From the NCBI RefSeq assembly GCF_900176535.1, contig NZ_FWXT01000001.1, forward strand, positions 2,666,001-2,730,000: 64,000 bases of DNA, in the 5' to 3' direction. The notes beneath the pieces were generated by a model. The model was given only the letters and a program-made list of their open reading frames with translations, was not told where the DNA came from and searched no databases. Below are positions 27,159 to 35,833 of this stretch, one piece after another; position 1 is the stretch's first letter; each line of letters begins with the position of its first letter. The translations under genes and the position numbers were made by a program. The DNA comes from Pedobacter africanus. Lineage in GTDB: Bacteria > Bacteroidota > Bacteroidia > Sphingobacteriales > Sphingobacteriaceae.

Positions 27159-27470
27159 ATGAAAAAGTTAAGTTTTTTGGCGATGGCGGGATTGCTGATC
27201 GCTTTTTTCGCCTTTACTTTTATTAAAGATGGTGGCATACAAGGTAAAGTTACTCCTCCCGAAGGAGCCGTTCAGGTGCTTGCAGTTTCTGGGAAAGATA
27301 CCCTGAAAACAGAAATCAACAACGGCAGCTTTTTGTTTGCGGCCGTAAAGCCGGGCACTTATACGTTATGGGTAAAAGCTAAAGCACCTTACAAAGATAC
27401 TTCCCTCGAGAATGTAGCGGTAGTGGACAGCTCGACAACAGATGTGGGCGAGATCAAGTTATTGCAGTAA
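27159..27470 (+). CDS. Small exported protein with carboxypeptidase-regulatory-like fold
   Basis: A 103-residue protein with an N-terminal hydrophobic signal or anchor (MKKLSFLAMAGLLIAFFAFTF) and then one small beta-sandwich domain. IQGKVTPPEG, FLFAAVKPGTYTLWVKA and VVDSSTTDVGEIKL match the pattern of CarboxypepD_reg-like domains. It is likely periplasmic or surface-exposed. Function is unknown. A strong terminator follows, so it is a one-gene unit. Confidence 0.75.
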   Translation: MKKLSFLAMAGLLIAFFAFTFIKDGGIQGKVTPPEGAVQVLAVSGKDTLKTEINNGSFLFAAVKPGTYTLWVKAKAPYKDTSLENVAVVDSSTTDVGEIKLLQ

Positions 27471-27492
27471 TAAGCCTGAAAAAACTACATTT

Positions 27493-27518
27493 GGAGGACA
27501 TTTAGTCCTCCTTTTTTA
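27493..27518 (+). terminator. Terminator after the small exported protein gene
   Basis: GGAGGAC (27493-27499) and GTCCTCC (27505-27511) with a 5-base loop, followed by six T. Confidence 0.88.
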
Positions 27519-27566
27519 TTTGCAGGGGTTTTTTAAAAAATAGCTGATATTTAATACACAAAACTG

Positions 27567-27574
27567 TATCTTTG
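27567..27574 (+). promoter_or_regulatory. -7 promoter element of carB
   Basis: TATCTTTG matches TAnnTTTG and is followed by CA as at rplM. At 20 bases upstream there is CTG (27544-27546), not TTG. The predicted start is near 27580. Confidence 0.55.
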
Positions 27575-27577
27575 CAT

Positions 27578-27596
27578 CCCGACAGAAGAAGTCGGG
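27578..27596 (+). promoter_or_regulatory. Hairpin at the 5' end of the carB transcript
   Basis: CCCGAC (27578-27583) and GTCGGG (27591-27596) form a perfect 6-bp stem with a 7-base loop at the predicted transcription start, about 90 bases before the carB ATG. It may protect the messenger end or belong to a leader control element. Confidence 0.45.
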
Positions 27597-27686
27597 AATT
27601 TTATAGCTCATCAAGAGCATCTCTGCACCACTCCTATCTGCAACACCATTTATTACCCATAAACACATTAGACTTTTTAAAGCCTT

Positions 27687-30503
27687 ATGCCAAAAGACAC
27701 CTCCATACGCTCAGTATTAATTATCGGATCGGGCCCTATCATTATTGGTCAGGCTTGCGAATTTGATTACTCCGGATCTCAAGCCGCTTTATCTTTAAAA
27801 GACGAGGGGATTGAAGTTTCGATCATCAATTCAAATCCTGCGACAATCATGACCGACAAAGTGATTGGCGACCATGTTTACCTCTGGCCTTTAACGGTAG
27901 ATTCAATAGAGCAGATCCTTCAGGAACGCAAAATCGACGCTGTATTGCCTACCATGGGCGGACAAACAGCCTTAAACCTGTGTATTGAGGCAGACGAGCG
28001 TGGAATTTGGGAAAAATATGGGGTTAAAGTAATCGGTGTGGATGTCGCCGCAATCGAGAAAACAGAAAACCGGGAAGCCTTCCGCCAGCTGATGGTAGAT
28101 ATAGGTGTAGGAGTTGCAAAATCAAAAATTGCCAACTCTTTCCTTGAAGGTAAAGAAGCGGCCCAGGAAATTGGTTATCCGCTGGTTATCCGTCCTTCCT
28201 ATACCTTAGGTGGTTACGGAGGTGGTTTCGTACACAAAAAAGAAGAATTTGACCAGGCCCTGAAACGCGGCCTTGAGGCTTCTCCAACCCACGAGGTATT
28301 AGTAGAGCAGGCGGTTTTAGGCTGGAAGGAATACGAACTGGAACTGCTGCGGGACAGCAATGATAACGTAATCATTATCTGTTCTATTGAAAACTTTGAT
28401 CCGATGGGTATCCATACAGGAGATTCCATTACCGTAGCACCGGCAATGACCTTGTCCGACCGTTGTTATCAGGATATGCGTAACCAGGCGATCAAAATGA
28501 TGCGTGCCATCGGAAACTTTGCCGGCGGTTGTAACGTACAGTTCTCAGTAAATCCCGACAATGATGAGATCATCGCTATCGAGATCAATCCCAGGGTCTC
28601 GCGTTCATCTGCGCTGGCCAGCAAGGCAACAGGATATCCGATCGCTAAGATCGCCGCTAAACTGGCCATAGGATATAACCTGGATGAACTGGAAAACCAG
28701 ATCACCAAAACAACATCGGCCTACTTTGAGCCTACATTAGACTATGTCATCGTGAAAGTACCACGCTGGAACTTCGATAAGTTTAAGGGGGCCAATATGG
28801 AGCTGGGCCTGCAGATGAAATCTGTAGGTGAGGTGATGGCCATTGGCCGTACCTTTATCGAGGCCCTTCAAAAAGCGTGTCAGAGTCTGGAAATCGGCCG
28901 TGCAGGTCTGGGCGCCGACGGCAAACACAAAAGAAATATAGACGAGATCATGCATGGCCTGGAGCACGCCAGCTGGAACCGTTTGTTCCTGATCAAAGAT
29001 GCCATGAGCATGGGCGTGCCATTGGAGTCAATCCGCAAAGTTACCCGTATCGACAAATGGTTCCTGTCGCAAATACAGGAACTGGTGCATCTGGAAACAG
29101 AACTGAAACGTTATTCACTAAACAATATCCCTAAAGATTTCTTCTTTACCTTAAAGCAAAAAGGCTTCTCAGATGTGCAGATTGCCTACCTGCTGGGCAA
29201 TGTAACCGAAGATGAGGTTTACGAACGCAGAAAATCTTTAGGCATCAGACGCGTATATAAAATGGTGGATACCTGTGCTGCCGAATTTGCTGCACAAACC
29301 CCATATTACTACTCCACTTTTGAAGAGGAGAATGAATCGCAGCCTTCCGACAGGAAAAAAATTATCGTACTGGGCTCTGGTCCAAACCGTATCGGTCAGG
29401 GTATAGAATTCGATTACTCTTGTGTACACGGTTTGCTGGCTGCTAAAGAAAGCGGTTTTGAGGCGATCATGGTAAACTGTAACCCTGAAACGGTATCTAC
29501 AGATTTTAACATGGCCGATAAGCTCTACTTTGAGCCTGTATTCTGGGAGCATGTTCGCGAAATCATTGAGCTGGAAAAACCGGAAGGGGTAATTGTACAG
29601 CTGGGCGGACAAACAGCTTTAAAGATGGCCGAGAAACTACATGAAAATGGCATCAGGATCATCGGTACTTCATACAATGATATGGATGTTGCAGAAGACA
29701 GGGGCCGTTTCTCTGATCTGCTGAAAGAACTGGAGATCCCTTATCCTAAATACGGCGTAGCAGAAAATGCTGAAGAAGCCATCGTGGTGGCCAATGAAGT
29801 AGGATACCCGGTCCTGGTAAGACCCAGTTATGTACTGGGCGGTCAGGGAATGAGCATCGTGATCAATGACGAAGACCTGGAAAAAGCTGTGGTAAAACTG
29901 CTGGGCGACCTGCCAGGAAACCGCGTGCTGATCGATCATTTCCTCGACAGGGCAGAAGAAACGGAGTCTGACTCGATCTGCGATGGCGAGGATGTGCATA
30001 TTGTAGGATTGATGGAGCACATAGAGCCTGCGGGCATCCACTCCGGAGATTCAAGTGCGGTACTGCCGCCTTTCAGTTTATCTGAAAAGGTGATGAACGA
30101 TATGGAGGTTTACTCTAAAAAAATTGCCAAAGCGCTGAATGTAATCGGATTGTTAAACATACAGTTTGCGGTGAAAGATGAGAAAGTATATGTGATAGAA
30201 GCCAACCCAAGGGCGTCGAGAACGGTTCCTTTCATTGCCAAGGCTTACGATGTGCCTTACATCAATATTGCCGCTAAGGTAATGCTGGGGGTGAATAAGC
30301 TGAAAGACTTTACCATCGAACGCAAGCTGGAAGGTTATGCAATTAAAGAACCGGTATTCTCTTTCAACAAATTCCCGGAAGTTACCAAAGAGTTAGGCCC
30401 GGAAATGAAGTCTACTGGCGAGGCAATCCGCTTCATCAGGAATACGGAAGATCCTTACTTCAGGCAACTCTATAAAGATAAGTCGATGTATTTGTCTAAA
30501 TAA
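27687..30503 (+). CDS. carB: Carbamoyl-phosphate synthase large subunit
   Basis: A 938-residue enzyme that makes carbamoyl phosphate for pyrimidine and arginine synthesis. Two homologous ATP-grasp halves are clear: LIIGSGPIIIGQACEFDYSG at residue 10 and IVLGSGPNRIGQGIEFDYSC near 560, each with PSYxLGG and NPRxSR segments. In E. coli the protein has 1073 residues and the last 140 form an MGS-like allosteric domain that binds UMP and ornithine. Here the chain stops right where that domain would begin, so this form probably lacks that control. No carA is in the window. Confidence 0.96.
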   Translation: MPKDTSIRSVLIIGSGPIIIGQACEFDYSGSQAALSLKDEGIEVSIINSNPATIMTDKVIGDHVYLWPLTVDSIEQILQERKIDAVLPTMGGQTALNLCIEADERGIWEKYGVKVIGVDVAAIEKTENREAFRQLMVDIGVGVAKSKIANSFLEGKEAAQEIGYPLVIRPSYTLGGYGGGFVHKKEEFDQALKRGLEASPTHEVLVEQAVLGWKEYELELLRDSNDNVIIICSIENFDPMGIHTGDSITVAPAMTLSDRCYQDMRNQAIKMMRAIGNFAGGCNVQFSVNPDNDEIIAIEINPRVSRSSALASKATGYPIAKIAAKLAIGYNLDELENQITKTTSAYFEPTLDYVIVKVPRWNFDKFKGANMELGLQMKSVGEVMAIGRTFIEALQKACQSLEIGRAGLGADGKHKRNIDEIMHGLEHASWNRLFLIKDAMSMGVPLESIRKVTRIDKWFLSQIQELVHLETELKRYSLNNIPKDFFFTLKQKGFSDVQIAYLLGNVTEDEVYERRKSLGIRRVYKMVDTCAAEFAAQTPYYYSTFEEENESQPSDRKKIIVLGSGPNRIGQGIEFDYSCVHGLLAAKESGFEAIMVNCNPETVSTDFNMADKLYFEPVFWEHVREIIELEKPEGVIVQLGGQTALKMAEKLHENGIRIIGTSYNDMDVAEDRGRFSDLLKELEIPYPKYGVAENAEEAIVVANEVGYPVLVRPSYVLGGQGMSIVINDEDLEKAVVKLLGDLPGNRVLIDHFLDRAEETESDSICDGEDVHIVGLMEHIEPAGIHSGDSSAVLPPFSLSEKVMNDMEVYSKKIAKALNVIGLLNIQFAVKDEKVYVIEANPRASRTVPFIAKAYDVPYINIAAKVMLGVNKLKDFTIERKLEGYAIKEPVFSFNKFPEVTKELGPEMKSTGEAIRFIRNTEDPYFRQLYKDKSMYLSK

Positions 30504-30506
30504 CAG

Positions 30507-30532
30507 AAAAGTCCCGAAAGGGACTTTTTTTA
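30507..30532 (+). terminator. Terminator after carB
   Basis: AAAAGTCCC and GGGACTTTT pair around a GAAA tetraloop, followed by a T-run. It also lies before the convergent DUF3137 gene and could serve both. Confidence 0.88.
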
Positions 30533-30542
30533 TTTACCACCT

Positions 30543-31505
30543 TTAAGACTTGGTCCAGATCCGGGTATTCAGGTCCAGGTCCTGAATGATTCCGTACATG
30601 AAACGGATGATTTCCATATCCTCGTTTAAAAAGGCCGGGTCCAGAAGGCTCTTGCGTAGCGGAGGTTCAAAATAATCTTTGTTTAATGGAAAGGCAATAA
30701 AAACACTGGACCCGATAAATGAAACAGCTATGGTATAGCTGCACCTGGCGTTTAAAGCACAAAGCCGTTCCATTAGCGCCGGGGTTAAAATGTACCTTGC
30801 TTCCACCTGATCGGTAGAATAGGTGACGAACTCTTTTTCGAAATCAGGGTTTTCCAGTTGCACCAGTTCTCTCCCCGAAGTAGAAAAGATAGGCATAGCT
30901 TTGGCCACCCATGCGCCTAATGCGGTACCTATATCCTTTGGCCGTACAACAGTGACACCGTTGAAATGTTTGTTGAAATCGGCATTAAATACGATCCCTT
31001 TCAGTATGGTATGCCAGTGTTCCTGTCGCCCGTTTTTGGTTTGGGTTACGGTTTTGTATTCGGCGTGGAGCTCAGAAAAGGAAAACTTCGTTTTTCCGGC
31101 GGTCCCCCAGATCTGGTCCTCGCTCGAATAACGGTCGGGCTCCATAGTGAATAAACGCGAATAAATGAAATCTTCTTCAGACAGGCCTGTAGTATAGTCT
31201 ATTTGCAGGCTTTCATCAATTTCTTTCAAAGCCATGGCTACTACCCGCTGTTTAAAGCCGTGCCTGTAATAACCGAATCTGGTATTCGATTTACTGAGAA
31301 AAATAAAGCCGGCAATCAGTAAGGCCGCCCCAGCCACCGCTCCGGGTATAACAAAGCCTGAAAAAAATCCGGCTGCGATCAATACTATGCCTCCTGCAAT
31401 GAACAGGTAGCTCTTTGTTTTGAGTGCTAAAACAGTTTTTCTTTCCTCCTCCAGTTCGGCTAGGGTATGCTGTAACGATTGCTGCCCTGAAGTGCTGTAT
31501 TCCAT
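30543..31505 (-). CDS. DUF3137 domain-containing membrane protein
   Basis: A 320-residue protein. Residues 33-70 hold two adjacent membrane helices (SYLFIAGGIVLIAAGFF and AVAGAALLIAGFIFL); the rest is soluble and matches the DUF3137 pattern, including a GIVFNADFNKHFNG segment. Its start overlaps the lemA stop by one base (TAATG), so the two are translationally coupled. The pair is common in Bacteroidota; function is unknown. Confidence 0.82.
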   Translation of the reverse strand: MEYSTSGQQSLQHTLAELEEERKTVLALKTKSYLFIAGGIVLIAAGFFSGFVIPGAVAGAALLIAGFIFLSKSNTRFGYYRHGFKQRVVAMALKEIDESLQIDYTTGLSEEDFIYSRLFTMEPDRYSSEDQIWGTAGKTKFSFSELHAEYKTVTQTKNGRQEHWHTILKGIVFNADFNKHFNGVTVVRPKDIGTALGAWVAKAMPIFSTSGRELVQLENPDFEKEFVTYSTDQVEARYILTPALMERLCALNARCSYTIAVSFIGSSVFIAFPLNKDYFEPPLRKSLLDPAFLNEDMEIIRFMYGIIQDLDLNTRIWTKS

Positions 31506-32059
31506 TAGCTGTTAAACAGATCTTTTGCGCTGATGTTTTTGCGTTCTTCTTCTGTGCTGGCAAGGACCTCCATCGGTTGAAAGTTCATCATGCCCGCCAG
31601 CAGGCTGCCAGGAAACATCATGATGGCATTGTTGTAGGCCGTAATCGATGCATTGTAATTGCGCCTTGCAGCGGCAATCTGTTCTTCGCTCTCTGTCCAG
31701 GTGCTTTGCAAATTTAAAAAGTTCTGATTGGCTTTCAGGTCGGGATAGTTCTCTACATTCACCATCAGGCCCTTCATGCTCGAGCTGAGCTGATTGTCTA
31801 TTTCCAGTTTCTCTGCATTGGTCATATCCGGATTTGCGGCCTTGCTCCGCAGCTCAACAATTTTGCCCAGAAGGCTTCCTTCGTAATCCATGTACTGCTT
31901 AACTGTTTCAATAAGGTTCGGCAAAAGGTCAAACCTTTTTTTAACCATTACATCAATAGCTGAAAAGGCATTGGTTACCTGGTTTCGTTTTCCAATCAGG
32001 GAATTGTAAATCACAATCCCGATGATAAGTACTGCCAGGATGATTAGCGTTATGATCAT
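31505..32059 (-). CDS. lemA: LemA family protein
   Basis: A 184-residue protein with one N-terminal membrane helix (residues 2-19, IITLIILAVLIIGIVIY) and then a four-helix-bundle domain. YNSLIGKRNQVTNAFSAIDVMVKKRFDLLPNLIETVKQYM is the family hallmark (split here across residues 19-58). LemA proteins are of unknown biochemical role, often paired with membrane or protease-like partners; here the partner is the DUF3137 protein. Confidence 0.93.
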   Translation of the reverse strand: MIITLIILAVLIIGIVIYNSLIGKRNQVTNAFSAIDVMVKKRFDLLPNLIETVKQYMDYEGSLLGKIVELRSKAANPDMTNAEKLEIDNQLSSSMKGLMVNVENYPDLKANQNFLNLQSTWTESEEQIAAARRNYNASITAYNNAIMMFPGSLLAGMMNFQPMEVLASTEEERKNISAKDLFNS

Positions 32060-32104
32060 TTCTTGTTTTTTTGAATGAATAGATAGGCTAAATATATGTA
32101 GAAA

Positions 32105-32145
32105 AATTCAAAAAAAAATCCTCGTTACCTTACGATAACGAGGAT
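32105..32145 (-). terminator. Terminator between radA and lemA
   Basis: ATCCTCGTTA (32118-32127) and TAACGAGGAT (32136-32145) are a perfect 10-bp stem; on the minus strand eight T follow. It should stop transcripts coming from radA 60 bases before lemA. Confidence 0.85.
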
Positions 32146-32301
32146 AATCATCCCTATTGTTTGTTAAAATCCATAAATGAACGTTAACGCTTCAATTAAG
32201 GCAATTTGCAGGCCATTTTAAAAATGACTTTGATTGTTTGTTTAAGTTGCTGATATATAGGTGTATATGTTATTTGCTAAAAATAATATATAATGAAAAA
32301 C

Positions 32302-32348
32302 GTAGAAATAAATACCCTAATTGTAGAATAAAGAGTATTTATTTCTAC
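32302..32348 (-). repeat. Perfect 14-bp inverted repeat just after radA
   Basis: GTAGAAATAAATAC (32302-32315) and GTATTTATTTCTAC (32335-32348) flank a 19-base loop, beginning 9 bases after the radA stop. On the minus strand GTTTTTC follows. It could be a weak first terminator of radA or a 3'-end stabiliser; the stronger GC-bearing terminator is 160 bases further on. Confidence 0.6.
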
Positions 32349-32357
32349 AATTTAGTC

Positions 32358-33734
32358 CTATCCGAACAGTATAGAAAATACATCCTCGATCTTACTTACT
32401 GCCGTAATCTCAATTTTATAGCGTTCGGTTACCAGTCCTTTTTTATTGTAATTGGAAATAAAGATCCGCTCAAAGCCCAGCTTTTCCGCTTCCATAATGC
32501 GTTGCTCAATGCGGCTTACGGCCCTGATTTCTCCGGAAAGCCCAACCTCTGCCGCAAAGCATATTTTTGAAGAAATGGATATTTCTTCATGCGAGGAAAT
32601 GATGGCTACCATAATGGCGAGGTCTATGGCCGGGTCTTCCACTTTTATACCTCCGGCTATATTTAAAAAAACATCCCTGGTGCTCAATCTGAACCCACAC
32701 CTTTTTTCAAGTACAGCCAGCAGCATGTTCATCCTTTTGGTGTCGAAGCCATTTGACGACCGCTGCGGCGTTCCGTAGGCGGCGGCGCTCACTAATGCCT
32801 GGGTTTCTATTAACATCGGCCTGGCGCCTTCTAAGGTGGCAGATATGGCGATTCCACTTAGCTCTTCTTCCCTTTGCGAAAGCAGGATCTCCGAAGGGTT
32901 CGATACCTGTCTCAATCCTGAGTTGTGCATGGCATAAATCCCCAATTCTGCAGCAGCCCCAAACCTGTTTTTGATTGCCCGCAATATCCGGTATACATGG
33001 TGCCTGTCGCCTTCAAACTGTAAAACAGTATCCACCATGTGCTCCAGTATTTTCGGGCCGGCTATGGTACCATCTTTGGTAATGTGTCCAATCAGGAATA
33101 CCGGAGTGTCGGTTTCCTTTGCAAAACGGAGCAGCTCTGCCGTACATTCCCTAACCTGAGATACACTGCCTGGCGTAGATTCTATGTGTGCAGAATGCAA
33201 TGTCTGTATGGAATCAACGATTACAATATCGGGTTCCAGTGCTTCCAGTTGTTTGAATATGTTTTGTGTGGATGTTTCTGTAAGGATATAGCAGTCGGCC
33301 TCGGGCTTGTCAGTAATGCGCTCTGCCCTCATTTTGATCTGCTGCTCACTCTCCTCGCCAGAAACATAGAGGATCTTTTTTCCGGGGATGTTCAAGGCAA
33401 GCTGCAGCATCAGCGTAGATTTTCCAATCCCGGGTTCACCGCCAATTAAAATTACAGAGCCGGCCACCAATCCGCCGCCCAGCACCCGGTCCAGCTCCTT
33501 ATCGCCGGTTAAGGTACGTTCTTCGGTAATGGACTGAATGTGGTCTACCTTGTTGGGCTTATTTGCGCGCTCCATACCCGTATTGGTTTTCCAGGAAGGG
33601 ACCTTTGCCGCTGCTTTTTCAATAACTTCTTCTACAAAAGTATTCCATTCATTACAGGAAGGGCATTTGCCCAGCCATTTAGCAGATTCATATCCGCAGC
33701 TCTGGCAAAAATATGCTGATTTTGTTTTAGCCAC
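32358..33734 (-). CDS. radA: DNA repair protein RadA
   Basis: A 458-residue RecA-like branch-migration protein. It has a C4 zinc finger (Cys 10, 13, 24, 27), Walker A GGEPGIGKST at residues 98-107, the RadA-specific KNRFG motif and a C-terminal Lon-like domain (IAGGIKVEDPAIDLAIMVAIISS). It helps process recombination intermediates. It stands alone on the minus strand. Confidence 0.96.
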   Translation of the reverse strand: MAKTKSAYFCQSCGYESAKWLGKCPSCNEWNTFVEEVIEKAAAKVPSWKTNTGMERANKPNKVDHIQSITEERTLTGDKELDRVLGGGLVAGSVILIGGEPGIGKSTLMLQLALNIPGKKILYVSGEESEQQIKMRAERITDKPEADCYILTETSTQNIFKQLEALEPDIVIVDSIQTLHSAHIESTPGSVSQVRECTAELLRFAKETDTPVFLIGHITKDGTIAGPKILEHMVDTVLQFEGDRHHVYRILRAIKNRFGAAAELGIYAMHNSGLRQVSNPSEILLSQREEELSGIAISATLEGARPMLIETQALVSAAAYGTPQRSSNGFDTKRMNMLLAVLEKRCGFRLSTRDVFLNIAGGIKVEDPAIDLAIMVAIISSHEEISISSKICFAAEVGLSGEIRAVSRIEQRIMEAEKLGFERIFISNYNKKGLVTERYKIEITAVSKIEDVFSILFG

Positions 33735-34027
33735 TTTATTTTATTTTAATGAAACATTTCGTTACCCTGAATATTCCAGGACCCCTTACTGTAACGCAGC
33801 TTTCTCTTTCGAGATCCTGACCTGAGTCGTAGCCGAAAGCTACGTGGTAAATTAATCACCTGCTGTAAGCGCGCTAAGGGCTCGGTGCAGGATGACAGGA
33901 TGCACAGGAAAATGCGATATTTGTAAGGGTTTACGAATTTAGGTTAAATTCCAATAAGATCTGCTTCCAAACAAAACAGGCCTGATCTCTGTAATGAAAT
34001 CAGGCCTGTTGAACAACCAATGTGCTG
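33735..34027. other. Intergenic region with degenerate repeat-like sequence
   Basis: About 290 bases between radA and rng. The part 33762-33912 contains CCTGAATATTCCAGGA and GCAGGATGACAGGATG, which resemble pieces of the dispersed 'sequence-CCTGAA...CAGGATGAC' intergenic repeats common in Pedobacter-like genomes, in decayed form. No ORF of note. Confidence 0.35.
33975..34010 (-). terminator. Terminator after rng
   Basis: AACAGGCCTGAT (33975-33986) and ATCAGGCCTGTT (33999-34010) are a perfect 12-bp stem with a 12-base loop, followed on the minus strand by TTGTTTGG. It lies 18 bases after the rng stop. Confidence 0.8.
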
Positions 34028-35578
34028 TTATAATTTGATCTCTTCGTCTTTAGACGAAATGAAGTGGAATTCTGTAAGGTTATAAGAGGGTACAGCTTTA
34101 ATTTTTATGCGCTGTCCGAATTTAAAGAACCACTTCCACTGCAGGGAAATAAATCCCTTTTTGATAAAAGCTTCAATGTAAGGATGTACACAAAGTGTAA
34201 TATTTTTTTCGTTTTGCTCCTGCAAAATATAGGTCAGGTTGTTTTCAATGTCATCCATCAAAACAATGCTGGCCTTAATTTCTCCCGTACCATCACAGGT
34301 TGGGCATTTCTCGCTGGTTACAATGTTCATCTCCGGTCTTACACGCTGACGGGTGATCTGTACCAGACCAAATTTACTTGGCGGAAGTATGGTATGCTTG
34401 GCGCGGTCAAGCTGCATCAGGTCTCTCAGATGATCGAACAGGATCTTCCTATTGGCCGCTTTGTGCATGTCAATAAAATCGATCACCACAATACCGCCCA
34501 TATCACGTAAGCGAAGCTGACGGGCAATTTCTTTTGCTGCTTCCTTGTTCACCTGCAGGGCATTGTCTTCCTGGTTTTCCTTGCTTGCTGTTCTGTTGCC
34601 GCTGTTCACGTCAATCACATGCAGGGCCTCGGTATGCTCTACCACCAGGTAAGCGCCGCCGGCCAGGTTTACCGTTTTTCCAAAAGCATTTTTAATCTGC
34701 TTTTCAATTCCGAAATGCTCAAATATCGGCTCTTTATGCCGGTACAGTTTTACGATCTTTTCCATCTCCGGAGAGATCTCATGAACATAGGAGCGGATAT
34801 CTTCGAAAAGATTACTGTCGCTCACATAAACATTCGTGAAATCAGTACTCAGGATGTCACGGATCAATGTTGATGTACGGTCCATTTCTCCCCATACCCG
34901 TTTGGATGGTTCAGCATCCGGAAGCTTCTTGATAAAGCTTTCCCATTTAGCTACCGAATCCAGAAGATCTTTCTGAAGTTCGGCAACGCCTTTTCCTTCC
35001 GATACGGTTCTGATGATGACACCAAAATTCTTCGGCTTAATACTTTCAATAATCTTTTTTAAACGATTACGTTCAGTATTGCTCTTGATCTTTTTTGAGA
35101 TGGAGATCACATTTGAGAAGGGCACCAATACAATATATCTTCCTGCAATAGAAAGATCAGAACTTAAACGCGGTCCTTTAGTTGAAATTGGTTCTTTAGC
35201 GATCTGGACAGGCAGTACCAGGTTTTTAGCAACTACTTCTGATATTTTACCTGCTTTATTAATGTCACCCTCTAACTTGAAATTATCAAGTAAAGTGCCA
35301 TTAACAGAGCCGTTTCGCTTAATTTTCGTAAGCTTTATTAAAGATTGGACTTGCGGGCCCAGATCGAAATAATGCAGGAATGCATCCTTTTCATAACCTA
35401 CATCTACAAACGCAGCATTCAGGCCAGGCATAATTTTCTTTATACGGCCTAAATAAATGTCGCCTACAGCGTAGTTATTATCAATCTGTTCCTTATGAAG
35501 TTCTACAAGTTGTTTGTCTTCAACTAAAGCTATGGTTACTCCCTGAGGAGATGAATCTATAATTAGTTCCTTTACCAA
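34028..35578 (-). CDS. rng: Ribonuclease G/E family endoribonuclease
   Basis: A 516-residue RNase G-type protein. An S1 RNA-binding domain covers about residues 35-125 (GDIYLGRIKKIMPGLNAAFVDVGYEKDAFLHY, in two parts). The catalytic region has GGIVVIDFIDM, with the metal-binding Asp, and the zinc-link motif CPTCDGTG near residue 425. RNase G/E cuts single-stranded AU-rich RNA in rRNA maturation and messenger decay. It lacks the long C-terminal scaffold of E. coli RNase E. The start ATG at 35578 gives MVKELIIDSSPQG, the normal Bacteroidota N-terminus. Confidence 0.95.
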   Translation of the reverse strand: MVKELIIDSSPQGVTIALVEDKQLVELHKEQIDNNYAVGDIYLGRIKKIMPGLNAAFVDVGYEKDAFLHYFDLGPQVQSLIKLTKIKRNGSVNGTLLDNFKLEGDINKAGKISEVVAKNLVLPVQIAKEPISTKGPRLSSDLSIAGRYIVLVPFSNVISISKKIKSNTERNRLKKIIESIKPKNFGVIIRTVSEGKGVAELQKDLLDSVAKWESFIKKLPDAEPSKRVWGEMDRTSTLIRDILSTDFTNVYVSDSNLFEDIRSYVHEISPEMEKIVKLYRHKEPIFEHFGIEKQIKNAFGKTVNLAGGAYLVVEHTEALHVIDVNSGNRTASKENQEDNALQVNKEAAKEIARQLRLRDMGGIVVIDFIDMHKAANRKILFDHLRDLMQLDRAKHTILPPSKFGLVQITRQRVRPEMNIVTSEKCPTCDGTGEIKASIVLMDDIENNLTYILQEQNEKNITLCVHPYIEAFIKKGFISLQWKWFFKFGQRIKIKAVPSYNLTEFHFISSKDEEIKL

Positions 35579-35651
35579 AAGCTACAGATTTTAAGGTATA
35601 AATACCTTATTTAACACATGGACAATAAAAAAAAACTTGCTGCCAACAATT

Positions 35652-35685
35652 AAAGGCTACGATCACAAATCCTAGCCTTTTTTAG
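35652..35685 (+). terminator. Terminator-like hairpin on the plus strand, upstream of rng
   Basis: AAAGGCTA (35652-35659) and TAGCCTTT (35673-35680) pair around a 13-base loop and are followed on the plus strand by TTTTT. No plus-strand gene precedes it, so on the minus strand it may instead separate the microprotein gene from rng. Confidence 0.45.
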
Positions 35686-35707
35686 TTGTGCAATACATTA
35701 AGAAAAA

Positions 35708-35797
35708 TTATTTTTTCTTATGTCTGTTTTTTCTTAAACGTTTTTTGCGTTTGTGCGTAGCCATTTTATGTCTCTTTCTTTTTTTACCGCTTGGCAT
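35708..35797 (-). CDS. AURKAIP1/COX24-domain microprotein (bS22/mS38-like)
   Basis: A 29-residue, extremely basic protein (starts MPSGKKRKRHKMATHKRKKR, ends HKKK); 20 of 29 residues are Lys, Arg or His. The pattern fits the AURKAIP1/COX24 family, whose mitochondrial (mS38) and mycobacterial (bS22) members are small-subunit ribosomal proteins. Bacteroidota carry a very conserved copy of this kind. Ribosome binding is inferred from family. The ATG at 35795-35797 has no clear Shine-Dalgarno. It lies between the TPR gene (36 bases upstream) and rng. Confidence 0.85.
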   Translation of the reverse strand: MPSGKKRKRHKMATHKRKKRLRKNRHKKK

Positions 35798-35833
35798 AGT
35801 TTTAAATTTTAAATATTTTTATAAATCTGTTTA

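Noticed and set aside
33538..33825. 95-codon plus-strand ORF across the radA start
   Set aside because: It is mostly antisense to radA and runs into the repeat-like gap; no known motif.
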